Below are positions 37,701-45,770 of a stretch of 64,000 nucleotides of DNA, in pieces. The position numbers were made by a program, and so were the translations under genes. The notes below the pieces were generated by a model. It ran no database searches. It had not been told where the DNA came from and saw only the letters and a program-made list of their open reading frames with translations. How positions within the stretch are numbered: the stretch's first letter is position 1; the number at the start of each line of letters is the position of its first letter. Source of the DNA: DATFVA01 sp963771705 (lineage in GTDB: Bacteria; Bacteroidota; Ignavibacteria; Ignavibacteriales; Ignavibacteriaceae); assembly GCA_963771705.1 (NCBI GenBank), contig CAVYUP010000007.1, positions 62,001-126,000 on the forward strand, given 5' to 3'.

Positions 37701-37870
37701 GGATAGATAAAGCTGATAATTCACAGTATCTCGATTGGGATTTAAGGAATAAGGATGGCCTGCCGGTGGCTAGTGGTATGTACATCGCTTACCTGGATTT
37801 ACCCGGTATTGGTACTAAGATTATGAAATTAGCCGTTATAATGGAAACTCAATATATCGATAGATTATAA
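34709..37870 (+). CDS. Large secreted protein with FlgD-like C-terminal sorting-type domain
   Basis: The ATG at 34709 was chosen because GGAG stands six bases before it; an ATG four codons upstream lacks a site. The product has about 1053 residues, a signal-like N-terminus (MNKKLLGVFSLFIFLLILV) and a long beta-rich body with Asp-rich patches such as DVDGDGVFTRDVDEPE (about 167-182), a calcium-binding style loop. Fibronectin-like stretches follow (YHEFDPLLPDTIRLNVSG). The last 90 residues, VFPNPYFGANPLE through IYSLSGVFIKRID to GMYIAYLD, match the FlgD-Ig/T9SS type A sorting fold in divergent form. No catalytic motif is recognised. It follows the TonB receptor and precedes the PorV-like gene, both likely partners. 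Confidence 0.75.
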   Translation: MNKKLLGVFSLFIFLLILVSMGFKGADKNKGTRKITTNDNYNYIAINQIFMWISNNGDGSHSPTTDAQGFFWPGGPNATIGAIFEDGLLWGGKIGREIRVGGSTYRHGLQAGPILSDGTAANPDDSKYRIYKIRKNWESLPPGPTRDQYEKDYNEWPVEDGAPWVDVDGDGVFTRDVDEPEFTGDEVLWYVSNDLDAERTTFLYGTLPMGMEVQATVFGFNRTGALGDMVFEKFKFINKGQNTIKDMIAGYWSDTDLGDANDDYTGCDTVLSLGYTYNGAASDPLYGTPPPALGYDFFQGPIIPGSASDSAKFLGEWKHGYSNLPMTAFAFYINDASSLYQDPELGTPAGAEQFYNYMQGLIWNGQPFIDPNTGNPVKFVLSGDPVAGTGWYEGGGWSGGPPPGDRRQFMASGPFDMAPGDTQEVVVGIVIAKGGNNIQSVSALKEKDKAAQIAYDLDFQLTPSPKNPAVHALPQDKAVTLWWEPNAESYHEFDPLLPDTIRLNVSGTEYIIPVSNKYFNFEGYRIWQFKDLAGTDPVLLATYDIKNGIGEIRNYQYDYLTINGGQLSSEPIIAGPDEGLRRYTTITQDAYTNGPLFNGNPYYFAVTAYGYSKYSDPPVLESPPAIIEVFPGTPSISSSYSYDVGGIVSLDHTEGRGDGYVKFKVVDPTALTGHKYKVTIQNNQTDTSYTLIDETSNDTLFTDNQDFSDDSLHKQIFDGFIVIVKNVGQDSLKGQQPPKPYRIKSVTEIKGPGGKEISDPVDLYHNLNSTKEWSITSFGNFQGVQNLDWEKAIGLRDYEIRFTSDGSQYYSSHRKLFPPLANDTLAADRVPFEVWDVGTTGDNSETRLYVKVNDSITVDWMWNKNPATGNWEPVYVYSSDDPYNEPLPETSGTLTPNQQKFGKLVFVGEQPAEGTVIRITTWKPLMEGDAFEGTIEASILNDVSLAKDNINKISVFPNPYFGANPLERDKYQRFMRFTNLPTKVTVRIYSLSGVFIKRIDKADNSQYLDWDLRNKDGLPVASGMYIAYLDLPGIGTKIMKLAVIMETQYIDRL

Positions 37871-37874
37871 AGTT

Positions 37875-37895
37875 AGGGGGAGCTCCGCTCCCTCT
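37875..37895 (+). terminator. Possible weak terminator or attenuator before the PorV-like gene
   Basis: GGGAGC (37878-37883) pairs with GCTCCC (37887-37892) around a three-base loop, and three outer pairs extend the stem. The T-tract is poor (TCTATTCC), so it may attenuate rather than stop transcription. Confidence 0.4.
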
Positions 37896-37930
37896 ATTCC
37901 TATAATCATTTTATAATAAGGAGATTGAAG

Positions 37931-38968
37931 ATGTCTTATAAATTTACTAGAATAATAAAAATATCGCTGCTCTCTCTTCTGATGATGGCAGAGGTATTTG
38001 CAAGCGGCGGGAAACGTAACGGTACTGCCGGGGCCCAGGAATTACTTATTCCTGTCGGCGCCAGAGGGCTGGCTTTCAGCGGAAGCTATATCTCTGGAAT
38101 CAGCGGTGTTGATGCTATATATTATAATCCCGCTGGCCTAAGTGCTTCCCCGAACAGCACTGAAGCATTGTTTACCTATATGAATTATATAGCTGATATC
38201 GGGATATCGTATGCCGCTGTTGGAGTTAATTTTGAAGGATTCGGTGCATTAGGATTCAGCATCAAATCACTAGATTTCGGTGATATTCCTGTTACAACTA
38301 CAGAAAATCCATATGGAACCGGTGCAACATTCTCACCCACTTACGTTACACTGGGCTTAACCTACTCTAATACTCTTACCGATAGGATAAGAGTTGGAGT
38401 AAATGTGAATCTGATATCTGAAAAAATAGTTCGTACCAGTGCGAGCGGAATATCGCTGGATGTTGGTGTTCAATATAAAGGTATTGCGGAAATTGAAGGA
38501 TTGAACCTTGGTGTGGTTTTGAGGAACTTTGGTCCTCAGATGTCATTTGATGGTCCTGATCTGATCAGGAATGCAGTCGATCAATCCACCAGCAGAGGAA
38601 CTCAGAAATATACCATTTCTGCTGCCGGCTTTGAATTACCTTCACAGCTTGAACTCGGACTCTCTTATGAAAGAAGGTTCTCCGATGATTACAAAGCAAT
38701 AATTATTACTTCTTTTGAGAATAATAACTTTGCCAATGATGAATACAGGGCCGCGGCTGAATTTTCATTCAAAGATATCTTTGCAGTACGCGGGGGATAC
38801 GCATATCAGCCTGATGCAGTCGGGAATGAGGAAGAAGCTATTTTCGGACCAACGTTCGGTGCCGGAATTAACCTGCATTCAGGTATTGATGTTACAGTTG
38901 ATTATGCTTACCGCTGGGCAAGATATTTCGATGCGAACCATATGTTCACTGTAAAGTTAGGTTTTTAA
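37931..38968 (+). CDS. PorV/PorQ family outer-membrane barrel protein
   Basis: The ATG at 37931 is seven bases after AAGGAG and fits a signal peptide (to about VFAS); a TTG two codons earlier is less likely. About 345 residues. After the signal comes GTAGAQELLIPVGARGLAFSG, then DAIYYNPAGL, the hallmark of PorV/PorQ (UPF0164-like) proteins, followed by a FadL-like barrel with a terminal aromatic (FTVKLGF). PorV is the T9SS shuttle that carries cargo from the translocon to the attachment complex; relatives are often encoded beside specific cargo. Here it sits directly behind the large secreted protein, so a dedicated partner is plausible. A strong terminator follows. Confidence 0.85.
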   Translation: MSYKFTRIIKISLLSLLMMAEVFASGGKRNGTAGAQELLIPVGARGLAFSGSYISGISGVDAIYYNPAGLSASPNSTEALFTYMNYIADIGISYAAVGVNFEGFGALGFSIKSLDFGDIPVTTTENPYGTGATFSPTYVTLGLTYSNTLTDRIRVGVNVNLISEKIVRTSASGISLDVGVQYKGIAEIEGLNLGVVLRNFGPQMSFDGPDLIRNAVDQSTSRGTQKYTISAAGFELPSQLELGLSYERRFSDDYKAIIITSFENNNFANDEYRAAAEFSFKDIFAVRGGYAYQPDAVGNEEEAIFGPTFGAGINLHSGIDVTVDYAYRWARYFDANHMFTVKLGF

Positions 38969-38990
38969 ACCATATTAACTAAATTGGGAA

Positions 38991-39014
38991 AAGGCTGGGT
39001 TACCAGCCTTTTTT
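38991..39014 (+). terminator. Intrinsic terminator after the PorV-like gene
   Basis: AAGGCTGG (38991-38998) pairs perfectly with CCAGCCTT (39003-39010) around the tetraloop GTTA, followed by TTTT and AT-rich DNA. It stands only 10 bases before the next ATG, so the following gene either depends on read-through or has an overlapping promoter. Confidence 0.88.
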
Positions 39015-39024
39015 ATTAAATACT

Positions 39025-40392
39025 ATGAAAAGACTTATTTTATTTTTTGCTGTTACATTTGCGGTATTTATAAAAGCTCAGGATTTTAAAGTTGATTTCG
39101 ATTACTCAAGATTTTTTTATAACGATTCTAGTAATTATATAGAGATCTATTACTCATTTTATGAGCCTCAGCTTAAACAGGTTGAAACTGATAACCAGCT
39201 TACCGTAAAGGGAATACTTAATATTAAAATCCTAAACCAGGATGGCACGGATACACTGGTAAATAAAAACTATCAGTTTGAAAATATTATTGCCGACTCA
39301 CTATCTGAGAATCATCAGAAGTCTTTTACGGGAAATATTGCCTATGTTCTTCCGCTGGGAGAATATAGATGTACACTCACCGGTATAGATGGTAATGATA
39401 TGGATAAGCTGGACAGTCTGTCATTCCCTATTACAATAGCAAAGCTTCCTGAGGACAGATTTTCGATAAGCGACCTTGAAATAGCTTCTATGATCAGGCA
39501 TTCTGATCAGGAAAAATCAATGTTTTACAAGAACACTTACGAAGTGATCCCGAATCCCGGCGGTATTTTCGGTCAGGCAATCCCCGTACTGTATTTCTAT
39601 TCCGAGATCTATAACCTTCAGAGCACAGATGGATCTGAGAACCTGAAGGTGGATCATTTGCTGCTGAATTCCAATAACAAAACTGTTTATAATAAATCCA
39701 GGCTTTTTCCACGAAACTCAGCCTCAGCAGTGGATGTAGGCGCTATAAATATTTCAAAATTTCCTTCCGGGGCCTATACCCTTGTTGATGTAGCCACGGA
39801 TAGTGCCAAAAACATGACAGTTTATTCATCAAAAAAAATATTTATCTATAATCCCGGTATAATTGATACAACCCCATCAATTACTACAGACAACAGCGTT
39901 CTCACTTCGGAATTTGCATCCATGTCTGAAGAGGAACTCGATCAGACGTTTAACGAATCAAAGTATGTGGCTACCAAACAGGAAAAAGACCAGTGGGAAG
40001 CCCTAAAGAGTGAGGATGCTAAAAAGAAATTTCTGTTCGACTTCTGGAAGGCACGTGATTTAACTCCCGGAACTCCTGTAAATGAATATAAAAGAGAGTA
40101 TTTTGCTCGCGTAAAAAAAGCCAACAACCTCTACTCGAATATTCAGCAGAAAGGCTGGAAGACAGACAGAGGGAGGGTTCTGCTTCTCTATGGTGAACCA
40201 AGTGAAATTGAAAGATATCCGAACCAGGTAGATACAAAGCCTTATGAGATCTGGCATTATAATGATCTTGAAGGCGGGGTCGTTTTTGTGTTCGCTGATC
40301 TGACCGGATTTTCTGATTATACTCTGATAAACTCCACCAAGCGGGGAGAGCTTTCAGATCCTGACTGGCAAAGAAAAATCAGTACCCACTAA
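39025..40392 (+). CDS. GWxTD domain-containing protein
   Basis: This 455-residue protein has a signal peptide (MKRLILFFAVTFAVFIKAQ). A beta-rich N-terminal half (20-290) is followed by a helical linker with SMSEEELDQTFNES and the GWxTD domain (about 320-450). The eponymous motif is GWKTDRGRVLLLYGEP (about 376-391), followed by YEIWHYNDLEGGVVFVFAD (about 407-425). GWxTD proteins are widespread in Ignavibacteria, Acidobacteria and Gemmatimonadota; their function is not known. In this place it may be the last member of the envelope block. It has no Shine-Dalgarno sequence, and its ATG is 10 bases past a terminator. Confidence 0.85.
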   Translation: MKRLILFFAVTFAVFIKAQDFKVDFDYSRFFYNDSSNYIEIYYSFYEPQLKQVETDNQLTVKGILNIKILNQDGTDTLVNKNYQFENIIADSLSENHQKSFTGNIAYVLPLGEYRCTLTGIDGNDMDKLDSLSFPITIAKLPEDRFSISDLEIASMIRHSDQEKSMFYKNTYEVIPNPGGIFGQAIPVLYFYSEIYNLQSTDGSENLKVDHLLLNSNNKTVYNKSRLFPRNSASAVDVGAINISKFPSGAYTLVDVATDSAKNMTVYSSKKIFIYNPGIIDTTPSITTDNSVLTSEFASMSEEELDQTFNESKYVATKQEKDQWEALKSEDAKKKFLFDFWKARDLTPGTPVNEYKREYFARVKKANNLYSNIQQKGWKTDRGRVLLLYGEPSEIERYPNQVDTKPYEIWHYNDLEGGVVFVFADLTGFSDYTLINSTKRGELSDPDWQRKISTH

Positions 40393-40398
40393 TATTTC

Positions 40399-40425
40399 AG
40401 GGGGATTTAATCCCCCCTCATTTTC
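40399..40425 (+). terminator. Probable terminator after the GWxTD gene
   Basis: GGGGGA (40400-40405) pairs with TCCCCC (40411-40416) around TTTAA, followed by CTCATTTTCTT. The stem is strong and the T-tract interrupted. Confidence 0.65.
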
Positions 40426-40495
40426 TTAAATCCTTTCTTATATCAGCATATCTTCATTATTTTAAAGGTTATACATTGAATTATTTCGGGAACAA

Positions 40496-41365
40496 TTGCA
40501 GAATATCATAGAATATATATTTTTTGTTCTGTTCAGTTATATGCTGAGAATAACCGGACTTAATAATGCACGAAGATTGTCCTCTGGGCTGGCATTTCTT
40601 TTCTTTTATGTTATCCCTATCAGAAAAAAAACTGTAATTGAAAATTTGTCATTAGCATTCCCTTCGTATTCCGAAAAGGAAATAAATAAAATAGCCTTAA
40701 ATTGTTATAAGAGTTTTTCTATTACGCTGGTTGAGCTTCTTTCGATTCCCTGGCTTAGTCGTGAACAGATGAGAAATATGGTTCAGTGCGAAAACACTGA
40801 CCTGATAGTGGAACGATATAAAGAAAATAAAGGATTGATTCTCCTTTCCGCACATTATGGCAACTGGGAATATATAGCCCTTTCTGTGAGTCTGCAGATA
40901 GGTATTCCACTATCCGTTGTAGTTAAACCTCAAAGGAACCCTTATGTTACCCAATGGCTTGAAAAAGCCCGAACTAAATGGATCAATAAGATAATACCGG
41001 CAGGAATTTCGATCCGTCAGGTTTACAAAGAACTTCTGAGCAAAAATATAGTGGCCATGGTTGCAGACCAGAGGGGACCGAAAGAGGGAATTCAGCTTGA
41101 CTTTATGGGACGGCCCGCGTATTTCTTTTCCGGTCCCGCTTTGCTTTCAATCAAGACAGGAGCTCCTCTGATGTATGGCATTGCCATAAGGCAGAAGGAT
41201 TATTCCTACAAAGCAGAGATAGTTGAAGTCAGTAAAGATGGATTGCCTGAAAATGAGGAGGAAAAAGTTGTCGAACTGACAAGGAGACATAAGGAGTATA
41301 TTGAGAAATGCATCAGAGAGAATCCTGAACAGTGGTTCTGGATGCATAAAAGATGGAAGTACTGA
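40496..41365 (+). CDS. Lysophospholipid/lipid A-type acyltransferase (LpxL/LpxM family)
   Basis: This 289-residue protein of the HtrB/LpxL superfamily attaches secondary acyl chains to lipid A or related glycolipids at the inner face of the inner membrane. It has an N-terminal membrane segment, then LLSAHYGNWEYIALS (about 121-135) with the H-x4-E active site variant common outside Proteobacteria, VVKPQRNPYV, AMVADQRGPKEGI and FFSGPALLSIKTGAPL, and ends NPEQWFWMHKRWK, a family signature. The start is an in-frame TTG; no ATG fits better. Its stop overlaps the ATG of the heptosyltransferase gene (TGATG), so the two LPS genes are coupled. Confidence 0.85.
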   Translation: MQNIIEYIFFVLFSYMLRITGLNNARRLSSGLAFLFFYVIPIRKKTVIENLSLAFPSYSEKEINKIALNCYKSFSITLVELLSIPWLSREQMRNMVQCENTDLIVERYKENKGLILLSAHYGNWEYIALSVSLQIGIPLSVVVKPQRNPYVTQWLEKARTKWINKIIPAGISIRQVYKELLSKNIVAMVADQRGPKEGIQLDFMGRPAYFFSGPALLSIKTGAPLMYGIAIRQKDYSYKAEIVEVSKDGLPENEEEKVVELTRRHKEYIEKCIRENPEQWFWMHKRWKY

Positions 41366-42384
41366 TGGAAAAGTTTCTTGTTATACAAACAGCTTTTATC
41401 GGTGACGCTGTTCTAACGCTGCCGATGATTCAGAAACTTAAGGAGCAAAATCCTGACTGTCTTATTGATGTAATTGCTATACCTTCAACAGCAGAAATTT
41501 TCAGCCTTTCGTCCGCCGTCAATCATATTCATATTTTTGATAAACGGGGGAGGCACAGCACTCTCTTCCGGTTATATAAGTTCGGTAAATTCATAAAGCA
41601 GAATAGCTACTCGAGGATTTATGCCCCTCATAGGTCACTTCGAACATCGCTTCTTGTGATGTTATCCGAGGTCAGTGAAACTTACGGTTTTAACATTAAT
41701 AGCCTTCGCCATATATATAAATACCTGGCCGAATACGAAAAAGCATCTCACGAAGTTGAACGGAATTTGCGCTTAATCCGGTTCCCGGTTGAGGATGATA
41801 ACTGGAAGGTACTTCCAAAAGTAAACATCCCCGAAGAGGCTGTAAGAAAGGTTAATGATTTTCTGAATGAACTCGGCGGGAAGCAGAGTTTTGCCGCAGT
41901 CGCTCCCGGCAGTGTATGGAACACAAAAATATATCCCCCGGAGTATATGGAGGGTATAATCCGCTTTTTGTCAGGCAGTTATGACCAGGTATTCATAGTT
42001 GGAGGTGAAAGCGATAAAGAAATCTGCACCGGATATGCGGATAAGATAAAGGGAAATGTAATTTCAACCGCAGGAAAATTCAGCCTTACCGAAAGCATAG
42101 CTCTGCTTGCCAGGATGAAAATGCTTATCTCGAATGATTCCGCTCCTGCTCATCTTGGCATGTGTGCCGATATACCAGTATTGATGCTTTACTGTTCCAC
42201 AGTTCCTGATTTTGGTTTTTATCCTTATAACAAAAAGAGTTATTTTTTATCCTTCGATGATTTGTTTTGCAAACCCTGCGGAATTCACGGATTCGATAAA
42301 TGTCCTCTCGGCACTTTTGCCTGCGGCTACAATCTGAAACCTGAAACCGTAATTAGAAAAATAAAGGAAATAATGAATGGCTGA
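41365..42384 (+). CDS. ADP-heptose:LPS heptosyltransferase-like protein (GT9)
   Basis: Start taken at the ATG at 41365 in the TGATG overlap; it gives MEKFLVIQTAFIGDAVLTLP, the normal GT9 N-terminus with the GD motif. The 339-residue product has a GT-B fold. The second domain contains AVAPGSVWNTKIYP (about 178-191), IVGGESDK (about 212-219), LISNDSAPAHLGMCADIP (about 253-270, donor-binding) and a Cys-rich end (CKPCGIHGFDKCPLG) usual in the family. It adds heptose or a similar sugar to the LPS core. Partner of the acyltransferase upstream; it overlaps the Sua5-like gene by eight bases. Confidence 0.88.
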   Translation: MEKFLVIQTAFIGDAVLTLPMIQKLKEQNPDCLIDVIAIPSTAEIFSLSSAVNHIHIFDKRGRHSTLFRLYKFGKFIKQNSYSRIYAPHRSLRTSLLVMLSEVSETYGFNINSLRHIYKYLAEYEKASHEVERNLRLIRFPVEDDNWKVLPKVNIPEEAVRKVNDFLNELGGKQSFAAVAPGSVWNTKIYPPEYMEGIIRFLSGSYDQVFIVGGESDKEICTGYADKIKGNVISTAGKFSLTESIALLARMKMLISNDSAPAHLGMCADIPVLMLYCSTVPDFGFYPYNKKSYFLSFDDLFCKPCGIHGFDKCPLGTFACGYNLKPETVIRKIKEIMNG

Positions 42385-43009
42385 GATACGGTCTGCTGAG
42401 ATGATAAATATCGACAAGAAACTTGATGCCGCTATAATTAAGGCAAAGAAGTACTACCTTGAAGGTACCGTATTTATTTATCCCACCGATACAATCTATG
42501 GATTCGGCGCAAATCCTTTTAACGAAGATGCTGTAAAAAGAATAGACAGCATAAAAGGGAGACAGGATTCAAAACCATATATACTGATGATAGATGGTAT
42601 TGATACTTTATTAAAATATGTTGAAATAAAAACTGAAAAACACCTTGATTTTCTCCTTGAGATATGGCCTAATCCGGTGTCAGTTATTCTTAACTTAAAC
42701 AGCAGAACCAGGAGCATCTTAAACCAGAATACAGCAGCCTTCCGGATTCCTAACCACAGATTCTGTCTCAAACTTCTGCAGCAGATCAAGATGCCTCTGA
42801 TCTCAACAAGCGTAAACAGGAGCGACAATGAGCCGCTAACTGAGATAAGTATGATTAAAGATGCATTCAGTTCTGAAGTGGATGCTATTTTTTATACTGA
42901 TAAGAAATCATTCATAACTGCGTCAACGTTGATCGATCTTAGTGATTCAACCCCGGTACTTATAAGAGAGGGAAAGATAAAGTTCGAAGACTTGCTTGAA
43001 AAGTTCTAG
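42377..43009 (+). CDS. Threonylcarbamoyl-AMP synthase family protein (Sua5/YrdC/YciO)
   Basis: This 210-residue YrdC-fold protein makes, or is related to enzymes that make, threonylcarbamoyl-AMP from threonine, bicarbonate and ATP for the t6A modification at tRNA position 37. The motif YPTDTIYGFGAN (about 34-45) and KRIDSIKGRQDSKPYILMI (about 54-72) belong to the ATP/threonine site; STSVNRSDNEPL (about 148-159) matches the SAN/SVN motif and is slightly diverged. There is no C-terminal Sua5 domain. It overlaps the preceding gene by eight bases. YciO-like paralogues of unclear activity cannot be excluded. Confidence 0.85.
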   Translation: MAEIRSAEMINIDKKLDAAIIKAKKYYLEGTVFIYPTDTIYGFGANPFNEDAVKRIDSIKGRQDSKPYILMIDGIDTLLKYVEIKTEKHLDFLLEIWPNPVSVILNLNSRTRSILNQNTAAFRIPNHRFCLKLLQQIKMPLISTSVNRSDNEPLTEISMIKDAFSSEVDAIFYTDKKSFITASTLIDLSDSTPVLIREGKIKFEDLLEKF

Positions 43010-43016
43010 TTTTTTA

Positions 43017-44900
43017 ATGGCAGCAAAAAAAAAGACAACCAAAAAAGAACCTGAAAAAGCCGCTTCAAAACCGAGGCTTTTTTCCAATGAAGAATTTAAA
43101 TATCTATCGATAATTGTTCTTGCCGGATTTATACTCCGCTTTTTATATGTAATTGAAACCCAGGGCTCTCCATTCTTTCAGAATCTTTTTTCTGATTCAG
43201 GAATATACTATGATCTTGCTGTGAAAATCAGTGGCGGTAACTGGATAGGCAGCGAAGTCTTCTTTATGTCGCCTGGTTATCCTTACTTCCTGGCCGTTAT
43301 TTTCACACTACTGGGAAAATCGATACTTGCTGTAAGGTTAATTCAGATCTTCCTGAACAGCATAAATATTATCATTATTTATCTGACAGCCCGAAACCTG
43401 CATTCTGAAAAAGCGGGATACACTTCGGCAGTAATAGCCGCGATATTTTCTCCGTTTATTTTTTATTCGGGGGCTATACTGCTGGAAGTTATACAAACCT
43501 TCCTGCTTTCTGTTTACCTCCTCATTATAACCAACAGAAACCTGATGGAGAAAAACACGAACTGGCTATGGGCAGGTTTGGCTATTGGAATAGCTTCATT
43601 CTTCAGGGCGAATATTCTGCTCTTATTTCCTGTTATGCTTGTGTGGTTTTTAGTCAAAGCAGTAAAAAAAGAAAGCGGACGAAAATACATATACAAGGGA
43701 CTGCTGTATTTTTCTATCGGGTGTCTTTTCCCCGTCTTTCTGGTTACGGCAAGAAATTACTTTGTAGGGAACGACTTTGTTCTAATTTCATCCAATGGCG
43801 GCATTAACTTTTTTCTGGGGAACAATGAGAATTCACTTGGTGTTTATGAAACACCGAAAGACTTTGATTTTTTCCAGGATCTCTCAGGAAGAAAATATGC
43901 TCAACAGATTACCGGGGATTCCCTTTCGCCGTCGGAAGCCTCCGCTTTCTGGTTCAATAAGTCACTGAATTACATAGAAGCAAATCCAATCGAATGGCTG
44001 AAACTGACGGGAGAAAAGATATTATTCTTTTTTGATAACAATGAGAACCCCCAGTCGGCTGTTATGGATCCATCTTTTTTTGCCGAAAATTATTCTACAA
44101 TTCTTAGTCTCCCACTGCCGGGATTCTTCTTTGTTTTTATAATCTCGGTTTTCGGATTTATTTTAACCTTCAGCAGACGCGGAGAGTATACTCTGGTTTA
44201 TTTATTTATTATTACCTACGTTGCGGCAGTTGTCTTATTTTTCATTACAGGAAGGTTCCGGGTTGCAGCTTCGCCTGTATTTATAATCTTTGCAGGGATA
44301 GGTATTATTGAAAGCTATAGTCTGCTTAAGTCGCATCTATACACAAAACTTATTGTTCCCGCAGCCGCGGCAGCTTTAATAACAGCGGCGGTGACGCTTC
44401 TGATCCCGCGTTATAACTTCAGCAATTATGATGCGTATATTGACCTGGGTAATTCCTTTTTTGAAAGACATAATTATGATAAAGCACTTTCAAACTTTCA
44501 AAAAGCCGTATCGCTAAAAGCTGACGCTAATAGTTTTGTTCTTTTAGGTAACGCATATGCTGCAAAGCAAGAATTCAAGCAGGCATTGGATTCGTATTAT
44601 AAAGCAATTAACACTGACCCTGATTATTACCTGGCGTGGTTTAATCTTGGAATCGCATACACTCAAATAAGGAACCTTGAACAGGCAGCTCAGGCTTTTG
44701 CAAAAACCGTTAAACTTAAACCTGAATTTGCAGATGCGTATCGTAATCTGGCAATTATAGATTATATTAAAGAAGACTATAAATCTTCACTGAATCAATT
44801 TGAAAAATTTTTATCTCTTACAGACGATGAACAGGCAAAGAGAACAGTTCAGCAGGATATAATGGAACTGAAACGCAGAATAAATAACGAAAACAAATAA
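43017..44900 (+). CDS. GT39/PMT-type membrane glycosyltransferase with C-terminal TPR domain
   Basis: The ATG at 43017 was preferred over an in-frame TTG inside the previous gene. The 627-residue product has a basic N-terminal tail (AAKKKTTKKEPEK), about 11-12 membrane helices (about 25-460), and four TPR-like repeats (about 468-622; DLGNSFFERHNYDKALSNF, LGNAYAAKQEFKQAL, NLGIAYTQIRNLEQAA). The first loop SDSGIYYDLAVKISGGNWIGS and the SPGYPYFLAVIFTLLG helix match the ArnT/PMT_2 family, which uses polyprenyl-phosphate sugars in the periplasm. The donor might be the product of the DPM-like enzyme at 14411; that link is inference. The next gene starts two bases after its stop. Confidence 0.78.
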   Translation: MAAKKKTTKKEPEKAASKPRLFSNEEFKYLSIIVLAGFILRFLYVIETQGSPFFQNLFSDSGIYYDLAVKISGGNWIGSEVFFMSPGYPYFLAVIFTLLGKSILAVRLIQIFLNSINIIIIYLTARNLHSEKAGYTSAVIAAIFSPFIFYSGAILLEVIQTFLLSVYLLIITNRNLMEKNTNWLWAGLAIGIASFFRANILLLFPVMLVWFLVKAVKKESGRKYIYKGLLYFSIGCLFPVFLVTARNYFVGNDFVLISSNGGINFFLGNNENSLGVYETPKDFDFFQDLSGRKYAQQITGDSLSPSEASAFWFNKSLNYIEANPIEWLKLTGEKILFFFDNNENPQSAVMDPSFFAENYSTILSLPLPGFFFVFIISVFGFILTFSRRGEYTLVYLFIITYVAAVVLFFITGRFRVAASPVFIIFAGIGIIESYSLLKSHLYTKLIVPAAAAALITAAVTLLIPRYNFSNYDAYIDLGNSFFERHNYDKALSNFQKAVSLKADANSFVLLGNAYAAKQEFKQALDSYYKAINTDPDYYLAWFNLGIAYTQIRNLEQAAQAFAKTVKLKPEFADAYRNLAIIDYIKEDYKSSLNQFEKFLSLTDDEQAKRTVQQDIMELKRRINNENK

Positions 44901-44902
44901 CT

Positions 44903-45757
44903 ATGAAGATTAAAGATAATGCTGGAAAAATAATCGATTCAATAAAGAATTTAAAAGGACTTTCGATTATTATAATTCCTGATTTCGGAAAAGGGAATAC
45001 ACGGACACATACATTCGGGATATACCAGATAGCTGGTATTCTTGCTTTTTATACGCTTACTTTTGCGCTTCTGGGATTCCTGATCCTGGGCTTAACTCCT
45101 TTAAGAGATGCGATTTTTCCAGGGAGCGGTTTATCTAAACCTGAGATCGAAAAAATTAATGAATTGAATAGCCGGTTAACCCAGGTTACCAGAGAATTGG
45201 AACACCTAAAAAGCACAAACGAAAAACTTAAGTTCGCTATCGGACTCGGTGATTCCACGCTGTTAAAACCGTCGGGAAAAGAGAAAGATACCGCCAAAGT
45301 AAGGCGAAAGAAAAACCCGTACGGCGGAAATATTTTCGCTATTGTAAAGGAACTTTTCCAGGGTGTGAATGGAAAGCAGGAGAAAAAGTATTATTTCAGC
45401 AAACCAGCAGATAGTTTTGTAAGTCGGGGATTTGACCCGGATAAAGGCCATATGGGCATTGATTTTGTAGTTAAAACCGGTACCCCGGTCTATGCCGCAT
45501 CGAATGGCTACGTGATTTTTGCAGACTACACAACAAAAGACGGATACATGATGATTCTGGACCATAATAATGGTTATATTACGATATATAAACATTGCTC
45601 AGTCTTACTAAAAAGAGCCCGGGAAACTGTTCTTCAGGGTGAGACTATCGCGCTGAGCGGTAATACCGGTGAGATATCCACTGGTCCTCACCTGCATTTT
45701 GAAATTTGGAAAGACGGCGAACCAATAGATCCTAAAACGGTTTTAATAAAATATTAA
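44903..45757 (+). CDS. M23 family metallopeptidase (membrane-anchored)
   Basis: This 284-residue protein has a cytoplasmic N-terminus, one membrane helix (about 44-68), a coiled coil (about 84-112; INELNSRLTQVTREL) and a C-terminal LytM/M23 domain (about 165-284). The zinc site is complete: GHMGIDF (His and Asp, about 181-187) and GPHLHFEIW (about 260-268), with the catalytic His in TIYKH. It cuts peptide cross-bridges of peptidoglycan. It is followed 13 bases later by a bactofilin gene, a pairing known in Helicobacter, Caulobacter and others where bactofilin places M23 enzymes to shape the cell. Confidence 0.9.
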   Translation: MKIKDNAGKIIDSIKNLKGLSIIIIPDFGKGNTRTHTFGIYQIAGILAFYTLTFALLGFLILGLTPLRDAIFPGSGLSKPEIEKINELNSRLTQVTRELEHLKSTNEKLKFAIGLGDSTLLKPSGKEKDTAKVRRKKNPYGGNIFAIVKELFQGVNGKQEKKYYFSKPADSFVSRGFDPDKGHMGIDFVVKTGTPVYAASNGYVIFADYTTKDGYMMILDHNNGYITIYKHCSVLLKRARETVLQGETIALSGNTGEISTGPHLHFEIWKDGEPIDPKTVLIKY

Positions 45758-45770
45758 AAGGAGAACTGCT

